Shown: positions 55,432 through 63,385, numbered from the stretch's first letter. The stretch: DNA of 64,000 nucleotides from Bacillus sp. Marseille-Q1617 (GCF_903645295.1 NZ_CAHJXM010000001.1:1-64000), one strand, 5' to 3'. Notes: generated by a model not told the origin, from the sequence alone. Numbers and translations: made by a program.

Positions 55432-55906
55432 ATTGGTTAGGGATGATACTTGTTTGTGTTTGGTGTATTCGTTTCTATTGTAGCGGGCGGGTAGGTTAAT
55501 CCTGTATTTCACCAAGTGACGGAATGATCCGGGAAATCGAAAGATAAAAGCGGAAAAGTAAAAGATTTATGGTCAAAATTAAAAGATTATCGGGCAAAAC
55601 TCGAAGATTATACAATGAAAACGAAAGATACCTTCATCTCCCCATTCAACGGACCTGTCCCCGTGGTTCTTCCCCCCATTAAAAACTCTCAAAAAAGATC
55701 ATTTATGACTAGTTTCCCCGCCACATATAGTCCATTATTCCTTTAAAGTAAAAGAGAATCTCTCTGATTGGCTGCCATTAAAGGCTGGAACATCAATATT
55801 TTACGTAAAAACTCCCTTTTTGATATGAAAATATAGGTAAGCGTTTCCAAATTTAAACTCGTGACCATGTACACAATTCATCTCGATAAAAAATCTGGAT
55901 TCTGAT
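55432..55906. other. Non-coding spacer after rpsI
   Basis: About 475 bases with no credible gene. The B. subtilis neighbor ybaJ is absent. The 21-bp array at 55540-55629 is the only organized content recognized; the remainder is AT-rich. Confidence 0.65.
55540..55629. repeat. 21-bp-period degenerate array 2 (AAAGAT type)
   Basis: AAAGAT starts at 55540, 55561, 55582 and 55624, and GAAGAT at 55603: five units with exactly 21-base spacing. The middle units add ATTATcgggcAAAAC, similar to the ATTATCGaAAA of array 1 in the same orientation. Confidence 0.8.
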
Positions 55907-55935
55907 TTGACAGATTATTTCGACTCCGTTATGAT
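55907..55935 (+). promoter_or_regulatory. Promoter of the SAM-riboswitch operon
   Basis: Perfect TTGACA (55907-55912) and TATGAT (55930-55935) with a 17-base spacer, just before the riboswitch. Confidence 0.85.
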
Positions 55936-55968
55936 GATAAAAATTCAAACAACACAATTGCATATTTC

Positions 55969-56115
55969 CTTATCTAGAGCCGGGGGAGGAATCTGGTCCC
56001 GTGATCCCGCAGCAACCGTTACTTGTAACAAGGTGCTAATTCCAGCAAGCAGATGCTTGAAAGATGAGAGGATGGTATAGAAATGAACCTCTTCCTCATC
56101 GGGAGAGGTTTTTTT
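55969..56115 (+). promoter_or_regulatory. SAM-I riboswitch (S-box) with terminator
   Basis: P1 is CTTATC (55969-55974) with GATGAG (56063-56068). The conserved core follows: AGAGCCGGGGGAGG, the GATCCCGCAGCAACC block, AAGGTGCTAATTCCAGC and AAGATGAGAGG. A terminator (AACCTCTTCC with GGGAGAGGTT, then T5) spans 56086-56115. High SAM would stop transcription, so the operon opens when methionine/SAM is scarce. Confidence 0.95.
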
Positions 56116-56261
56116 AGTTGTAGTAAATCGTTAAGGAGTCCTCGCTGTTTCTAAACCGAGTATAACGATAAGAATACTCAAACCTGACCTCATCCCCAAA
56201 AAACACATCAATCCACCCATCGCCACGGCCAAATCACTTTTAAGAAAAAGGAGACTTTCCA

Positions 56262-57632
56262 ATGAAAAAACAAATTCATCTCAACGGCTTCATCCAAAAC
56301 TCGCCTTCACCGCATTCGACCGGCTTATGGAAACATGAAAAAGATCAAGGTACTTCTCACAACAGTCTGGCTTATTGGGTCGAAACGGCAAAGACGCTTG
56401 AACGCGGGAAATTTGATGCGATGTTCATCGCTGATGTGCTTGGTACCTACAGCGTTTATGAAAACAGTCATGATGCGGCGGTCAGGGGTGCAGTGCAGCT
56501 GCCTGCACATGATCCGCTCATCCCGATCTCGGCCATGGCGGCTGTAACAGAGCATCTTGGGTTTGCACCGACGATCTCCACGACTTATGCCCAGCCTTAT
56601 TCACTGGCACGGCAGTTATCGACGCTTGACCATTTAACCGGGGGAAGGGTGGCATGGAATGTGGTGACCTCCTATTTGGAAAGTGAAGCCATTAATCTTG
56701 GACTTTCCGGGAGGCTTCCAAAGGAACTCCGATATGACAGAGCCGATGAATTCCTCCAGGTCGCTTATAAATTGTGGGAGCACAGCTGGGAGAACGAGGC
56801 GGTCGTTTATGATAAAGAAAATGATACGTTTGCGAATCCGGAAAGAGTTCATTCCATCAACCATGAAGGAGAGTTTTTCAGTGTGCCGGGCCCTCATCTG
56901 GTGGAGCCTTCCCCTCAGCGCACCCCGGTATTGTTCCAGGCGGGGTCCTCTCCAAAAGGGAGGGATTTTGCAGCAAAACATGCCGAAGCAGTATTTACTA
57001 AAAATCATTCACTGGACGGATTGAAGCTGTATACATCCGATATCCGCAGACGGGCGGCAGAGCAGGGAAGAAACCCGGATGAGCTTCTCATCTTCCCGAT
57101 GATCCTGCCAATCATAGGTTCAACAGAGGAAGAAGCATATGCCAAATATGAAGAACTTACAAACCACGTCAGCTATGAAGGCACCGCTTCTCTTTTATCC
57201 GGTCACACTGGGATAGACTTTTCACAATTCGACCCTGATCAATATATCGAGGACATCGAGACTGACGCCATGCAGGGGAACCTCGATATGTACGGAAAAG
57301 ATCCGAACAAAAGGTGGACGCTCCGGGAAGCGATCAAAAATCACGGCCTGGGCAATGGAACGGTCAAGTTCATCGGCACCCCTGAGCAGATCGCGGATGA
57401 AATCGAGAGGTGGGCGGTTGTTGGGGATGCAGACGGCTTCAATATCGCCCAGACGTATTCACCGGGTACATTCACCGAGTTTGTCGAACATGTGGTCCCG
57501 GAACTGCAGAAGCGTGGGATTTACCGGATGGAATATGAAGGATCCACCCTGAGAGAAAACATGTTTGGCAGAGGCCGGAGACACCTGCCTGCAGATCATC
57601 CTGCCAAGAAGCTTGCACCCGTTTATTCATAA
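56262..57632 (+). CDS. NtaA/SnaA/DszA-family FMNH2-dependent monooxygenase
   Basis: A 456-residue bacterial-luciferase-like (LLM) monooxygenase that uses reduced flavin and oxygen supplied by a separate reductase. Supporting motifs are the N-terminal IHLNGFIQNSPSPHSTGLWK, the barrel segment ERGKFDAMFIADVLGTY, TISTTYAQPYSLARQLSTLD, HLTGGRVAWNVVTSY and QAGSSPKGRDFAAKHAEAVF. Relatives oxidize sulfones, dimethyl sulfide, dibenzothiophene sulfone or chelators. The upstream SAM-I riboswitch points to an organosulfur substrate cleaved for sulfur; the exact substrate cannot be read. ATG 56262 follows AAAAGGAG. Confidence 0.88.
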   Translation: MKKQIHLNGFIQNSPSPHSTGLWKHEKDQGTSHNSLAYWVETAKTLERGKFDAMFIADVLGTYSVYENSHDAAVRGAVQLPAHDPLIPISAMAAVTEHLGFAPTISTTYAQPYSLARQLSTLDHLTGGRVAWNVVTSYLESEAINLGLSGRLPKELRYDRADEFLQVAYKLWEHSWENEAVVYDKENDTFANPERVHSINHEGEFFSVPGPHLVEPSPQRTPVLFQAGSSPKGRDFAAKHAEAVFTKNHSLDGLKLYTSDIRRRAAEQGRNPDELLIFPMILPIIGSTEEEAYAKYEELTNHVSYEGTASLLSGHTGIDFSQFDPDQYIEDIETDAMQGNLDMYGKDPNKRWTLREAIKNHGLGNGTVKFIGTPEQIADEIERWAVVGDADGFNIAQTYSPGTFTEFVEHVVPELQKRGIYRMEYEGSTLRENMFGRGRRHLPADHPAKKLAPVYS

Positions 57633-57659
57633 AACGCTTGTAAAAGAAGGGAGAAGAAA

Positions 57660-59168
57660 ATGAGTCAAATCGCATTATATACATGGATAGGATTTGCCGT
57701 ATTTCTTGCAGCAATGTTTGCCCTGGGATTTATCAGTATGAAAAAGACCAAGAGTGTCAGTGATTTTGCCATAGGCGGGGGAAACCTCGGCCCTTATGTC
57801 CTGGGGCTTTCCTTTGCCGCCACGTACTTAAGTGCCGCTACCTTCCTCGGGTACCCGGGCTGGTCCCATGATTGGGGACTATCAAATCTTTGGCTGTTCC
57901 TGGCGATGATCGGCGGGGGGCCGATCGGGGTATTGATGGTAGCCAAGAAAGTCCGGAAGCTAAATAACGGACAAAAGTCGCTGTCCTTGCCCGACTGGCT
58001 GGGGGATTTTTATAACAGCGATCTTCTCCGGGTCGGTACGGGGTTGATTCTTTTGTTCAACATCTTTTATATAGCCGCCCAGTTTGTCGCAGGTGCCCGC
58101 ATCTTTGAATATCTTCTCGGCATGTCCTATCAGGGCGGATTGATTTTTATAGCCGTGATTGTCGTACTTTACGTCTTTGGCGGAGGGGCATTCGCCGATA
58201 TTTATACGGATGCCGTCCAGGCAGTGATGATGGCAGTGGCCGGGGTCTTTATTTTCATTTCCGGGATCGTCGTGTTCTGGAAGGGGAGCATCTCAACGAC
58301 CTTTACCAGCATCAGCGGAAAATTGGCGGCTCAGGATGGAAATCTGATTCAGGCTTTCAATCCGGATTCTGCTCATTTTTCTTCTTTAAGTTTAGTGACA
58401 GGTGCGATTGTGATTCAGTGGGCATTTGCCTCTGCCCCTCATCTGTTTAACAAGGTACTGGGTCTGAAGAGTGAAAAAGATTTGGGGAAAATGATTTTGA
58501 CTTATGTGATCACTGCTGCATTTTCCGTTTTAGTTCTATTTGGAGGTATTTACAGCAGGGCGGCACTTGGAAATAACGTTGCAGCTCCTGATCTGGCACT
58601 GATGGAATATGCGGTATGGGCATTTCCTGCGGTCATTGTAGCGATATTGGGGGTTGTGATCCTTGCTGCCGCCATGTCGACAACGGATGGATTGTTTGTG
58701 TCGATTTCGACTGTCTTTGCCAATGATATCTTTTTGAAAGTACTGGTGAAAAGAGGAATCGTGAAAGTGAGCGACGCGAAAGCAGAGAAGATCGCGCTGC
58801 AGATCAGCCGGCTTTCAGTGCCCATTATCGGGCTCCTGGCCTATTTGATTGTCTTGAAGCCTCCTGCGTATATGGGAGATATCATGTGGATCGGCATTTC
58901 AGGAATCGCAGCCGGAACGATGGGGCCGATTTTACACGCGGTATATGGACGTAGAAAGGCATCCGCCAGGGCAGCGGAACTTTCCATGGTGATCGGACTC
59001 CTTTCCTATCTCATCCTTTACTTTGGCGGAATCGTGCCAAGCACCATGGCAGCGGGAGCCGTTTCAACTTTTATCGGAATCGCCGTGATTACAGTGCTTG
59101 CCCCTATCTTGAAAGAAAAACAACCGCAAACCAGCCAAAGACTCGAAAAAGTCTACAACATAAAGTAA
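57660..59168 (+). CDS. Sodium:solute symporter (SSS family)
   Basis: A 502-residue membrane protein with about 13 hydrophobic helices and the sodium:solute symporter signature: SVSDFAIGGGNLGPYVLGLS, AATYLSAATFLGYPGWSHDWG, and VILAAAMSTTDGLFVSISTVF near helix 8, which resembles the sodium-site serine/threonine segment. It imports an organic solute, perhaps the organosulfur substrate of the preceding enzyme, by the sodium gradient. It starts 27 bases after the monooxygenase (ATG 57660, AGAAGGGAGAAG upstream) with no terminator between, so shares its riboswitch. Confidence 0.9.
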   Translation: MSQIALYTWIGFAVFLAAMFALGFISMKKTKSVSDFAIGGGNLGPYVLGLSFAATYLSAATFLGYPGWSHDWGLSNLWLFLAMIGGGPIGVLMVAKKVRKLNNGQKSLSLPDWLGDFYNSDLLRVGTGLILLFNIFYIAAQFVAGARIFEYLLGMSYQGGLIFIAVIVVLYVFGGGAFADIYTDAVQAVMMAVAGVFIFISGIVVFWKGSISTTFTSISGKLAAQDGNLIQAFNPDSAHFSSLSLVTGAIVIQWAFASAPHLFNKVLGLKSEKDLGKMILTYVITAAFSVLVLFGGIYSRAALGNNVAAPDLALMEYAVWAFPAVIVAILGVVILAAAMSTTDGLFVSISTVFANDIFLKVLVKRGIVKVSDAKAEKIALQISRLSVPIIGLLAYLIVLKPPAYMGDIMWIGISGIAAGTMGPILHAVYGRRKASARAAELSMVIGLLSYLILYFGGIVPSTMAAGAVSTFIGIAVITVLAPILKEKQPQTSQRLEKVYNIK

Positions 59169-59186
59169 AGGAAAGGGTGAAACACC

Positions 59187-59285
59187 ATGTTCGTTAACGA
59201 AATGCTCTCCATCTGGCTCTACGGCTTCATCACCTTCCTCACCATCATCGGATTGTCGTTGTGGAAGTGGTATTTTACGAAATGA
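59187..59285 (+). CDS. Small single-helix membrane protein, 32 residues
   Basis: A 32-codon frame, MFVNEMLSIWLYGFITFLTI then IGLSLWKWYFTK, starting 18 bases after the symporter stop with AAAGGGTGA seven bases before ATG. Nearly all of residues 7-26 are hydrophobic, forming one membrane helix, and the C terminus is Trp/Tyr-rich with lysines (WKWYFTK). A terminator follows within 15 bases, so it is the last gene of the SAM-riboswitch operon. A role as accessory subunit of the symporter is inferred from position only. I recognize no named family. Confidence 0.72.
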   Translation: MFVNEMLSIWLYGFITFLTIIGLSLWKWYFTK

Positions 59286-59297
59286 TGCTGACCAACG

Positions 59298-59326
59298 GGA
59301 CGAGGAATTATATCCTCCTCCTTTTT
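59298..59326 (+). terminator. Terminator of the SAM-riboswitch operon
   Basis: GGACGAGGA pairs with TCCTCCTCC (one mismatch) across ATTATA, followed by T5. Confidence 0.75.
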
Positions 59327-59457
59327 CATTGGTATGCTGTTGTTCTAGTCGTCAAATGAATGAAGCAGGTAATAGTAGTAGCGGTTATGGATAGGCTATC
59401 TTTATTTTGTGGATTTATCTAGATTTTTTCTATTCCACTGTTATTTGACCAAAACCA
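59327..59457. other. Short spacer, nothing recognized
   Basis: AT-rich, no gene or repeat recognized. The composite repeat follows directly. Confidence 0.5.
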
Positions 59458-59672
59458 GCGGTTGATTGGAGTGCAAGACGAAGACTCCTATCAGAAAAGT
59501 GGAAGGGCTTTGCTCAGAGGCGTGTGGCATAAGGCGAAGCGGCCTAGAAGGCGCTCTTTGCCTTCTTGGTCGGTTTGACTTATGACATGTGCCTCTAAGC
59601 CCTGCAGCTGGACATTAGTTCCTCCCACCAACCGCCCGCGGAAAGCGAAGTCTTGCACGGAAATCGATAGCG
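59458..59672 (+). repeat. Composite repeat (family C inside family A), copy 2
   Basis: An inverted relative of 50761-50983. Ends are TTGATTGGAGTGCAAGACG and GCGAAGTCTTGCACGGAAAT. The family C part spans 59493-59614 in minus orientation, with an apical GAAGGC/GCCTTC stem. It lies about 95 bases before ybaK and may contribute to its 5' UTR. Confidence 0.85.
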
Positions 59673-59766
59673 ATATTAGAAAGTCATCCCCATCAAAATT
59701 GGTAACAGTTACTCGAATGAAGACATCTCTTAAGAAGGAAAATACGTTCAAAGGGGTGGATTTACA

Positions 59767-60213
59767 TTGAACGTTATTACAACCTTCAATACAAAGAGAA
59801 GAGAAAAACAAATCAAGACAGAAAGAAAACTGCTCAAGGAAATTTCGATTAAAATGCTCCAGGAAAGCGTACGGAAGCATTTTGGATATATAAAAATTCA
59901 AGGCGGCGTATTCATGCAGCAGGGTTTTGATGAAGCCTGCTTCGATGTCGCGATTGAAGCCTACCTCCTCGGAGGGAAAGTAAGCAAGTTCGGATACAGC
60001 GGGGAAGATAGGGAAGCAGTAAAGAAGCGGTGCAGGGAAGAATTAAAGCATTTCATCGATACGCTTTATAACTTCTGGCTGTATTGGTCCGAGATGGGCA
60101 TCTCCAATCAAGTGGACGAATCCATTTTCTACAGCTGCGAACACTTTGTGGAGACATGGTGGTCAGAGGGATATGAAAAGGGAATCAAACGGCTTAAGCT
60201 TCGCCTTCACTAA
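59767..60213 (+). CDS. ybaK: DUF2521 family protein YbaK
   Basis: A 148-residue protein of the Bacillus-specific DUF2521 family. It has an N-terminal basic helix (NTKRREKQIKTERKLLKEIS), the shared ACFDVAIEAYLLGGKVSKFGY segment and a C-terminal HFVETWWSEGYEKG. Function is unknown. It precedes cwlD, as in B. subtilis. TTG 59767 follows AAAGGGGTGG. It is not related to the E. coli YbaK deacylase despite the name. Confidence 0.88.
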   Translation: MNVITTFNTKRREKQIKTERKLLKEISIKMLQESVRKHFGYIKIQGGVFMQQGFDEACFDVAIEAYLLGGKVSKFGYSGEDREAVKKRCREELKHFIDTLYNFWLYWSEMGISNQVDESIFYSCEHFVETWWSEGYEKGIKRLKLRLH

Positions 60214-60303
60214 TTATTTTTCAGTTCTAAAAGTGTTTCTTGTCCCATATTTTTAGTAAAGAACAGCTTGATTGTATTTTTTACTGAAAATAGGGGGAGA
60301 GAC

Positions 60304-61005
60304 ATGAGACAGAAATTAAAACTTGCAGGGATTATTGCGGCCCTCGGGATCCTGTTATTTATAGTTCAATATAAAATAATGGACAAAGATACATGGGATT
60401 CATGGAATCTTCCCTTGTCAGGTAAGATTATATATATTGATCCGGGTCATGGGGGGCCTGATGGCGGAGCGGGGGATAAAGACGCTTTGGAAAAGGATAT
60501 CGCATTGAATGTCTCCCTGATGATCAGAGATTATCTTCAGGAACAGGGAGCACTGGTCCTTATGACCCGCGAGGAAGACAAGGATCTGGCGGATGAACAT
60601 ACAAAAGGGTACAGTCGGAGAAAGGTAGAAGATCTGCACAAGCGCTTGAACCTGATCAATGATTCAGAAGCGGATATGTTTTTAAGTATACATCTAAATT
60701 CCATCCCTTCCCCAAAATGGAGCGGGGCACAGACTTTTTATAATCCGAAGTTTGAGGAAAACAAGGCTCTTTCAAAAGCCATACAAAAAGAGATCACCCG
60801 GAACTTAGAAAATACAAGCCGGGAAGCAAAAGGCCTTCAGAGTGTGTATATCTTAAAACACGCCAAAAAACCGGGTGCGTTAGTGGAAATCGGCTTCCTT
60901 TCAAACCCTGCAGAACGTTCGAACCTGCTTAAGGATGATTATCAGGAAAAAGTGGCTGCATCCATTTACCAGGGTGTCCTGAATTATTTAACCGAAGAGG
61001 ATTAA
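60304..61005 (+). CDS. cwlD: N-acetylmuramoyl-L-alanine amidase CwlD
   Basis: CwlD removes the stem peptide from muramic acid during cortex synthesis; PdaA then makes muramic delta-lactam, needed for germination. The 233-residue product has an N-terminal membrane anchor (about residues 6-25), then an Amidase_3 domain with zinc ligands in YIDPGHGGPDGGAGDK, SIHLNS and the catalytic glutamate in LVEIGFLSNP. ATG 60304 follows AGGGGGAGAG. Expected under sporulation sigma factors; no clear sigma-E or sigma-G site was assigned. Confidence 0.94.
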   Translation: MRQKLKLAGIIAALGILLFIVQYKIMDKDTWDSWNLPLSGKIIYIDPGHGGPDGGAGDKDALEKDIALNVSLMIRDYLQEQGALVLMTREEDKDLADEHTKGYSRRKVEDLHKRLNLINDSEADMFLSIHLNSIPSPKWSGAQTFYNPKFEENKALSKAIQKEITRNLENTSREAKGLQSVYILKHAKKPGALVEIGFLSNPAERSNLLKDDYQEKVAASIYQGVLNYLTEED

Positions 61006-61010
61006 CGAAG

Positions 61011-61043
61011 AAAGCTTCTCCTAAAGCAGGAGCGGCTTTTTTG
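61011..61043 (+). terminator. Terminator after cwlD
   Basis: AAAGC-TT-CTCCT pairs with AGGAG-CG-GCTTT around AAAGC, with a T6 run. Confidence 0.8.
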
Positions 61044-61054
61044 TTTTTAAAAAA

Positions 61055-61140
61055 TTCAGTTGAAGATGGCAGTGCAAGACGGAGGCTTTCAGGATGATGT
61101 GAGACAGGCTCACCTACATGGAAAGCGAACCCTCGTCCGG
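61055..61140 (+). repeat. Diverged family A repeat
   Basis: TGGCAGTGCAAGACGGAGGCT, a GTGAG...CTCAC pair (near 61099 and 61110) and GGAAAGCGAA resemble a shortened family A element. The rest of 61044-61183 shows nothing else. Confidence 0.5.
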
Positions 61141-61183
61141 TAATCAAAAGGGGGGACGGACACTAAATTTACATAAAAACAAT

Positions 61184-61209
61184 GTTAAGAATGAACAGGA
61201 GAGGGGTAT
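61184..61209 (+). promoter_or_regulatory. Candidate sigma-B promoter of the RsbR-like gene
   Basis: GTTAAG (61184-61189) and a perfect GGGTAT (61204-61209) with a 14-base spacer resemble the sigma-B consensus GTTTAA-N13-15-GGGTAT. The expected start leaves a 5' UTR of about 60 bases. Confidence 0.5.
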
Positions 61210-61278
61210 AGAGTATTAGAAGTCTCGAAGTGGTCTACACTTGAAATAGACAAGTATTCAGGATAGGAAGGGTTCAAT

Positions 61279-62076
61279 ATGAAAGTATCGATTATCGAAA
61301 CACTCGAACATCATTATAATGATCTTTATACCAAATGGGTCCAGGATTTAGAAGAAACGACAGACAGGTTGAATATATCCTATTATCAGCATACCCAAGT
61401 GAAAAATGATTTGTTCGAATCAATCTATAGAAGCCTTAATCAGGATAATGAAAGTTTTATCAAAGACTTTGATGACTTATACAAAAAAATAGTGGAAAAT
61501 AAAGAGGCTTTGGAATATATCTCTACCGGATATCAATCGTTTAGAAGGGTTGCGCTGTTCATTCTAATAAAAGAGGATTTATCCAAAGAGGAAGTATTGG
61601 ACATTTATGATGAAGTCGACCGCTGGTTTGATCCCGTATTCAATAAAATGATCAGTAAGTGTACAGACTCATGGGAAGAGACGTTCAATGTCCAAAGGAA
61701 AACACTGGTTGAACTATCTGCTCCCGTCATTCAATTATTTGACCATATCTCGGTGATGCCCTTGGTCGGTCATATCGATGAAGAAAGGATCAATCGTATA
61801 AAAGAAAACCTCCTTGAAGGTGTGACCAACTTTCATTCATCGATTGTCTTCCTAGATATTACCGGAGTCCCGGTATTGGATACATTTGCTGCTCAAGGCA
61901 TCATCGAATCCACAAGGGCGGCCGGACTGCTCGGTGCGGAATGTATCCTGGTAGGGGTACGCCCTGAGATAGCTCAGACGCTGATCAATCTGGGAATTGA
62001 TTTAAAGGAACTGAAAACGTTCAGTTCCTTGAATAATGGATTAATGTTTGCGCAGAATCAAATGGATAATGGTTAA
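61279..62076 (+). CDS. RsbR-family stressosome protein (N-terminal globin-like, C-terminal STAS)
   Basis: A 265-residue protein with the two-part layout of RsbR paralogs: an N-terminal helical domain of the non-heme globin type (about residues 1-135) and a C-terminal STAS domain (about 150-263). The joining segment SVMPLVGHIDEER and the STAS block FLDITGVPVLDTFAAQGI and VRPEIAQTLINLGID closely follow RsbRA. Threonines at 195, 202 and 234 lie in segments where RsbT phosphorylates the family. It would help assemble stressosomes that control sigma-B. Which paralog it is cannot be settled. ATG 61279 follows AGGAAGGG. Confidence 0.88.
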   Translation: MKVSIIETLEHHYNDLYTKWVQDLEETTDRLNISYYQHTQVKNDLFESIYRSLNQDNESFIKDFDDLYKKIVENKEALEYISTGYQSFRRVALFILIKEDLSKEEVLDIYDEVDRWFDPVFNKMISKCTDSWEETFNVQRKTLVELSAPVIQLFDHISVMPLVGHIDEERINRIKENLLEGVTNFHSSIVFLDITGVPVLDTFAAQGIIESTRAAGLLGAECILVGVRPEIAQTLINLGIDLKELKTFSSLNNGLMFAQNQMDNG

Positions 62077-62195
62077 CAAGCAAAAGGGCTGCCTGGATGG
62101 CGGCTCTTTTTTTATCGCATGTTCCTTGACGCACTGAGTGAGAACCCTCCACCATTCAGAATAATATACAACAAAAGTATTCCGACCCTTTTACA

Positions 62196-62224
62196 CGTTA
62201 TTTCTGATAACGATATGTTATACT
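62196..62224 (+). promoter_or_regulatory. salA promoter region with phased half-sites
   Basis: Extended -10 TGTTATACT (TATACT at 62219-62224). Upstream, GTTAT (62197), ATAAC (62207) and GTTAT (62217) form alternating half-sites spaced exactly 10 bases, the last overlapping the -10. No convincing -35. This looks like an operator. Confidence 0.55.
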
Positions 62225-62266
62225 GTTAGTAGTTGTAAACGAATACATAAAAAAGGGTGGTTATTC

Positions 62267-63316
62267 ATGTTAACAGAACAGCAGACTCGCGATCTTTTAT
62301 CTCAGTTAAAGGATCCTTTCTTACATAAAACGTTAAAAGAAACCAACGGTGTTGTTGAAGTTAGTGTGAAAAAAGAAAAAGAGCATGTGAGTGTGAAGAT
62401 TGCACTTGCGAAGACCGGTTCAGGCGAACAATTGCAATTCCAGCAGCAGGTTGTCCAATTATTAAAAGACAATGGAGCAGGCTCTGTGGGAATCCGTTTC
62501 ACTGAACTTCCCCAGGAAGAACTTGAAAAACATAGGGGAACAGGCGGAGAAGGTACGGATTTATTATCGCCTGCAAGTAAAACGACGTTCATTGCCATCG
62601 CCTCGGGTAAAGGCGGAGTGGGAAAATCCACTGTTTCCGTTAACCTGGCTGTGGCGCTTGCCCGCCAAGGAAAGAAAGTGGGACTGATTGATGCAGATAT
62701 ATACGGATTCAGTGTTCCGGATATGATGGGAATCGTAAAGCGCCCGGTAGTCCGCGGGGAAAGAATTATTCCAGTAGAACGTTTCGGGGTCAAAGTCATT
62801 TCCATGGGCTTTTTTGTTGAAGACAATGCACCTGTCATTTGGAGAGGGCCGATGCTTGGTAAAATGCTGAATAATTTCTTCTCGGAAGTAGAGTGGGGAG
62901 ACTTGGATTATCTGCTATTGGACCTGCCTCCGGGTACAGGTGATGTGGCGCTTGACGTTCATACGATGCTTCCTCATTGTAAGGAAATCATCGTCACCAC
63001 ACCTCATCCGACAGCGGCCTTTGTTGCAGCGCGTGCCGGGGCAATGGCATTACAGACCGATCACGATATCCTTGGCGTCGTCGAGAATATGTCTTACTTT
63101 GAAAGCAAGCTGACCGGTGAGAAGGAATTCGTATTCGGACAAGGCGGAGGGGAAAAATTGACAGAGGAATTACGTACAGACCTTCTGGGTAAACTGCCTC
63201 TCCAGCAGCCTGATTGGAATGAGGAAGATTTCGCACCTTCGATTTATGCGGAAGACCACAGGCTCGGTCAGATTTATGGGGAAATCGCCCATAAAGTCAT
63301 TGAAAAATTGTCATAA
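62267..63316 (+). CDS. salA: Mrp/NBP35-family ATP-binding protein SalA
   Basis: SalA (YbaL) represses scoC in B. subtilis and so activates extracellular protease genes; the family is also linked to iron-sulfur cluster carriage. The 349-residue product has an N-terminal MIP18-like domain (residues 1-95), the deviant Walker A SGKGGVGKS near 115, the DADIYGFSVPDMMG segment, and LLLDLPPGTGDVALD. The family's CxxC, found in true Fe-S carrier members, is not seen in the C-terminal part. ATG 62267 follows AAAAAGGGTGG. Confidence 0.9.
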   Translation: MLTEQQTRDLLSQLKDPFLHKTLKETNGVVEVSVKKEKEHVSVKIALAKTGSGEQLQFQQQVVQLLKDNGAGSVGIRFTELPQEELEKHRGTGGEGTDLLSPASKTTFIAIASGKGGVGKSTVSVNLAVALARQGKKVGLIDADIYGFSVPDMMGIVKRPVVRGERIIPVERFGVKVISMGFFVEDNAPVIWRGPMLGKMLNNFFSEVEWGDLDYLLLDLPPGTGDVALDVHTMLPHCKEIIVTTPHPTAAFVAARAGAMALQTDHDILGVVENMSYFESKLTGEKEFVFGQGGGEKLTEELRTDLLGKLPLQQPDWNEEDFAPSIYAEDHRLGQIYGEIAHKVIEKLS

Positions 63317-63323
63317 CAAAATG

Positions 63324-63369
63324 AAAGGACAAATGGCGGGGATGTGTCCCTTGCCATTTGTCCTTTTTT
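63324..63369. terminator. Bidirectional terminator between salA and gerD
   Basis: AAAGGACAAATGGC pairs perfectly with GCCATTTGTCCTTT, with T6 downstream on plus. On minus, the AAAATGAAAG upstream gives a T-rich end, so it can serve the convergent gerD too. Confidence 0.88.
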
Positions 63370-63385
63370 CTTATGTGGACTGGGC

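Noticed and set aside
59491..59901. 136-codon minus-strand frame over the composite repeat and the start of ybaK
   Set aside because: It is antisense to ybaK and made mostly of repeat sequence, like the frame in the inverted copy.
60240..60256. Sigma-E-like -10 CATATTTT before cwlD
   Set aside because: No matching -35 at the expected distance; the resemblance is too weak to annotate.
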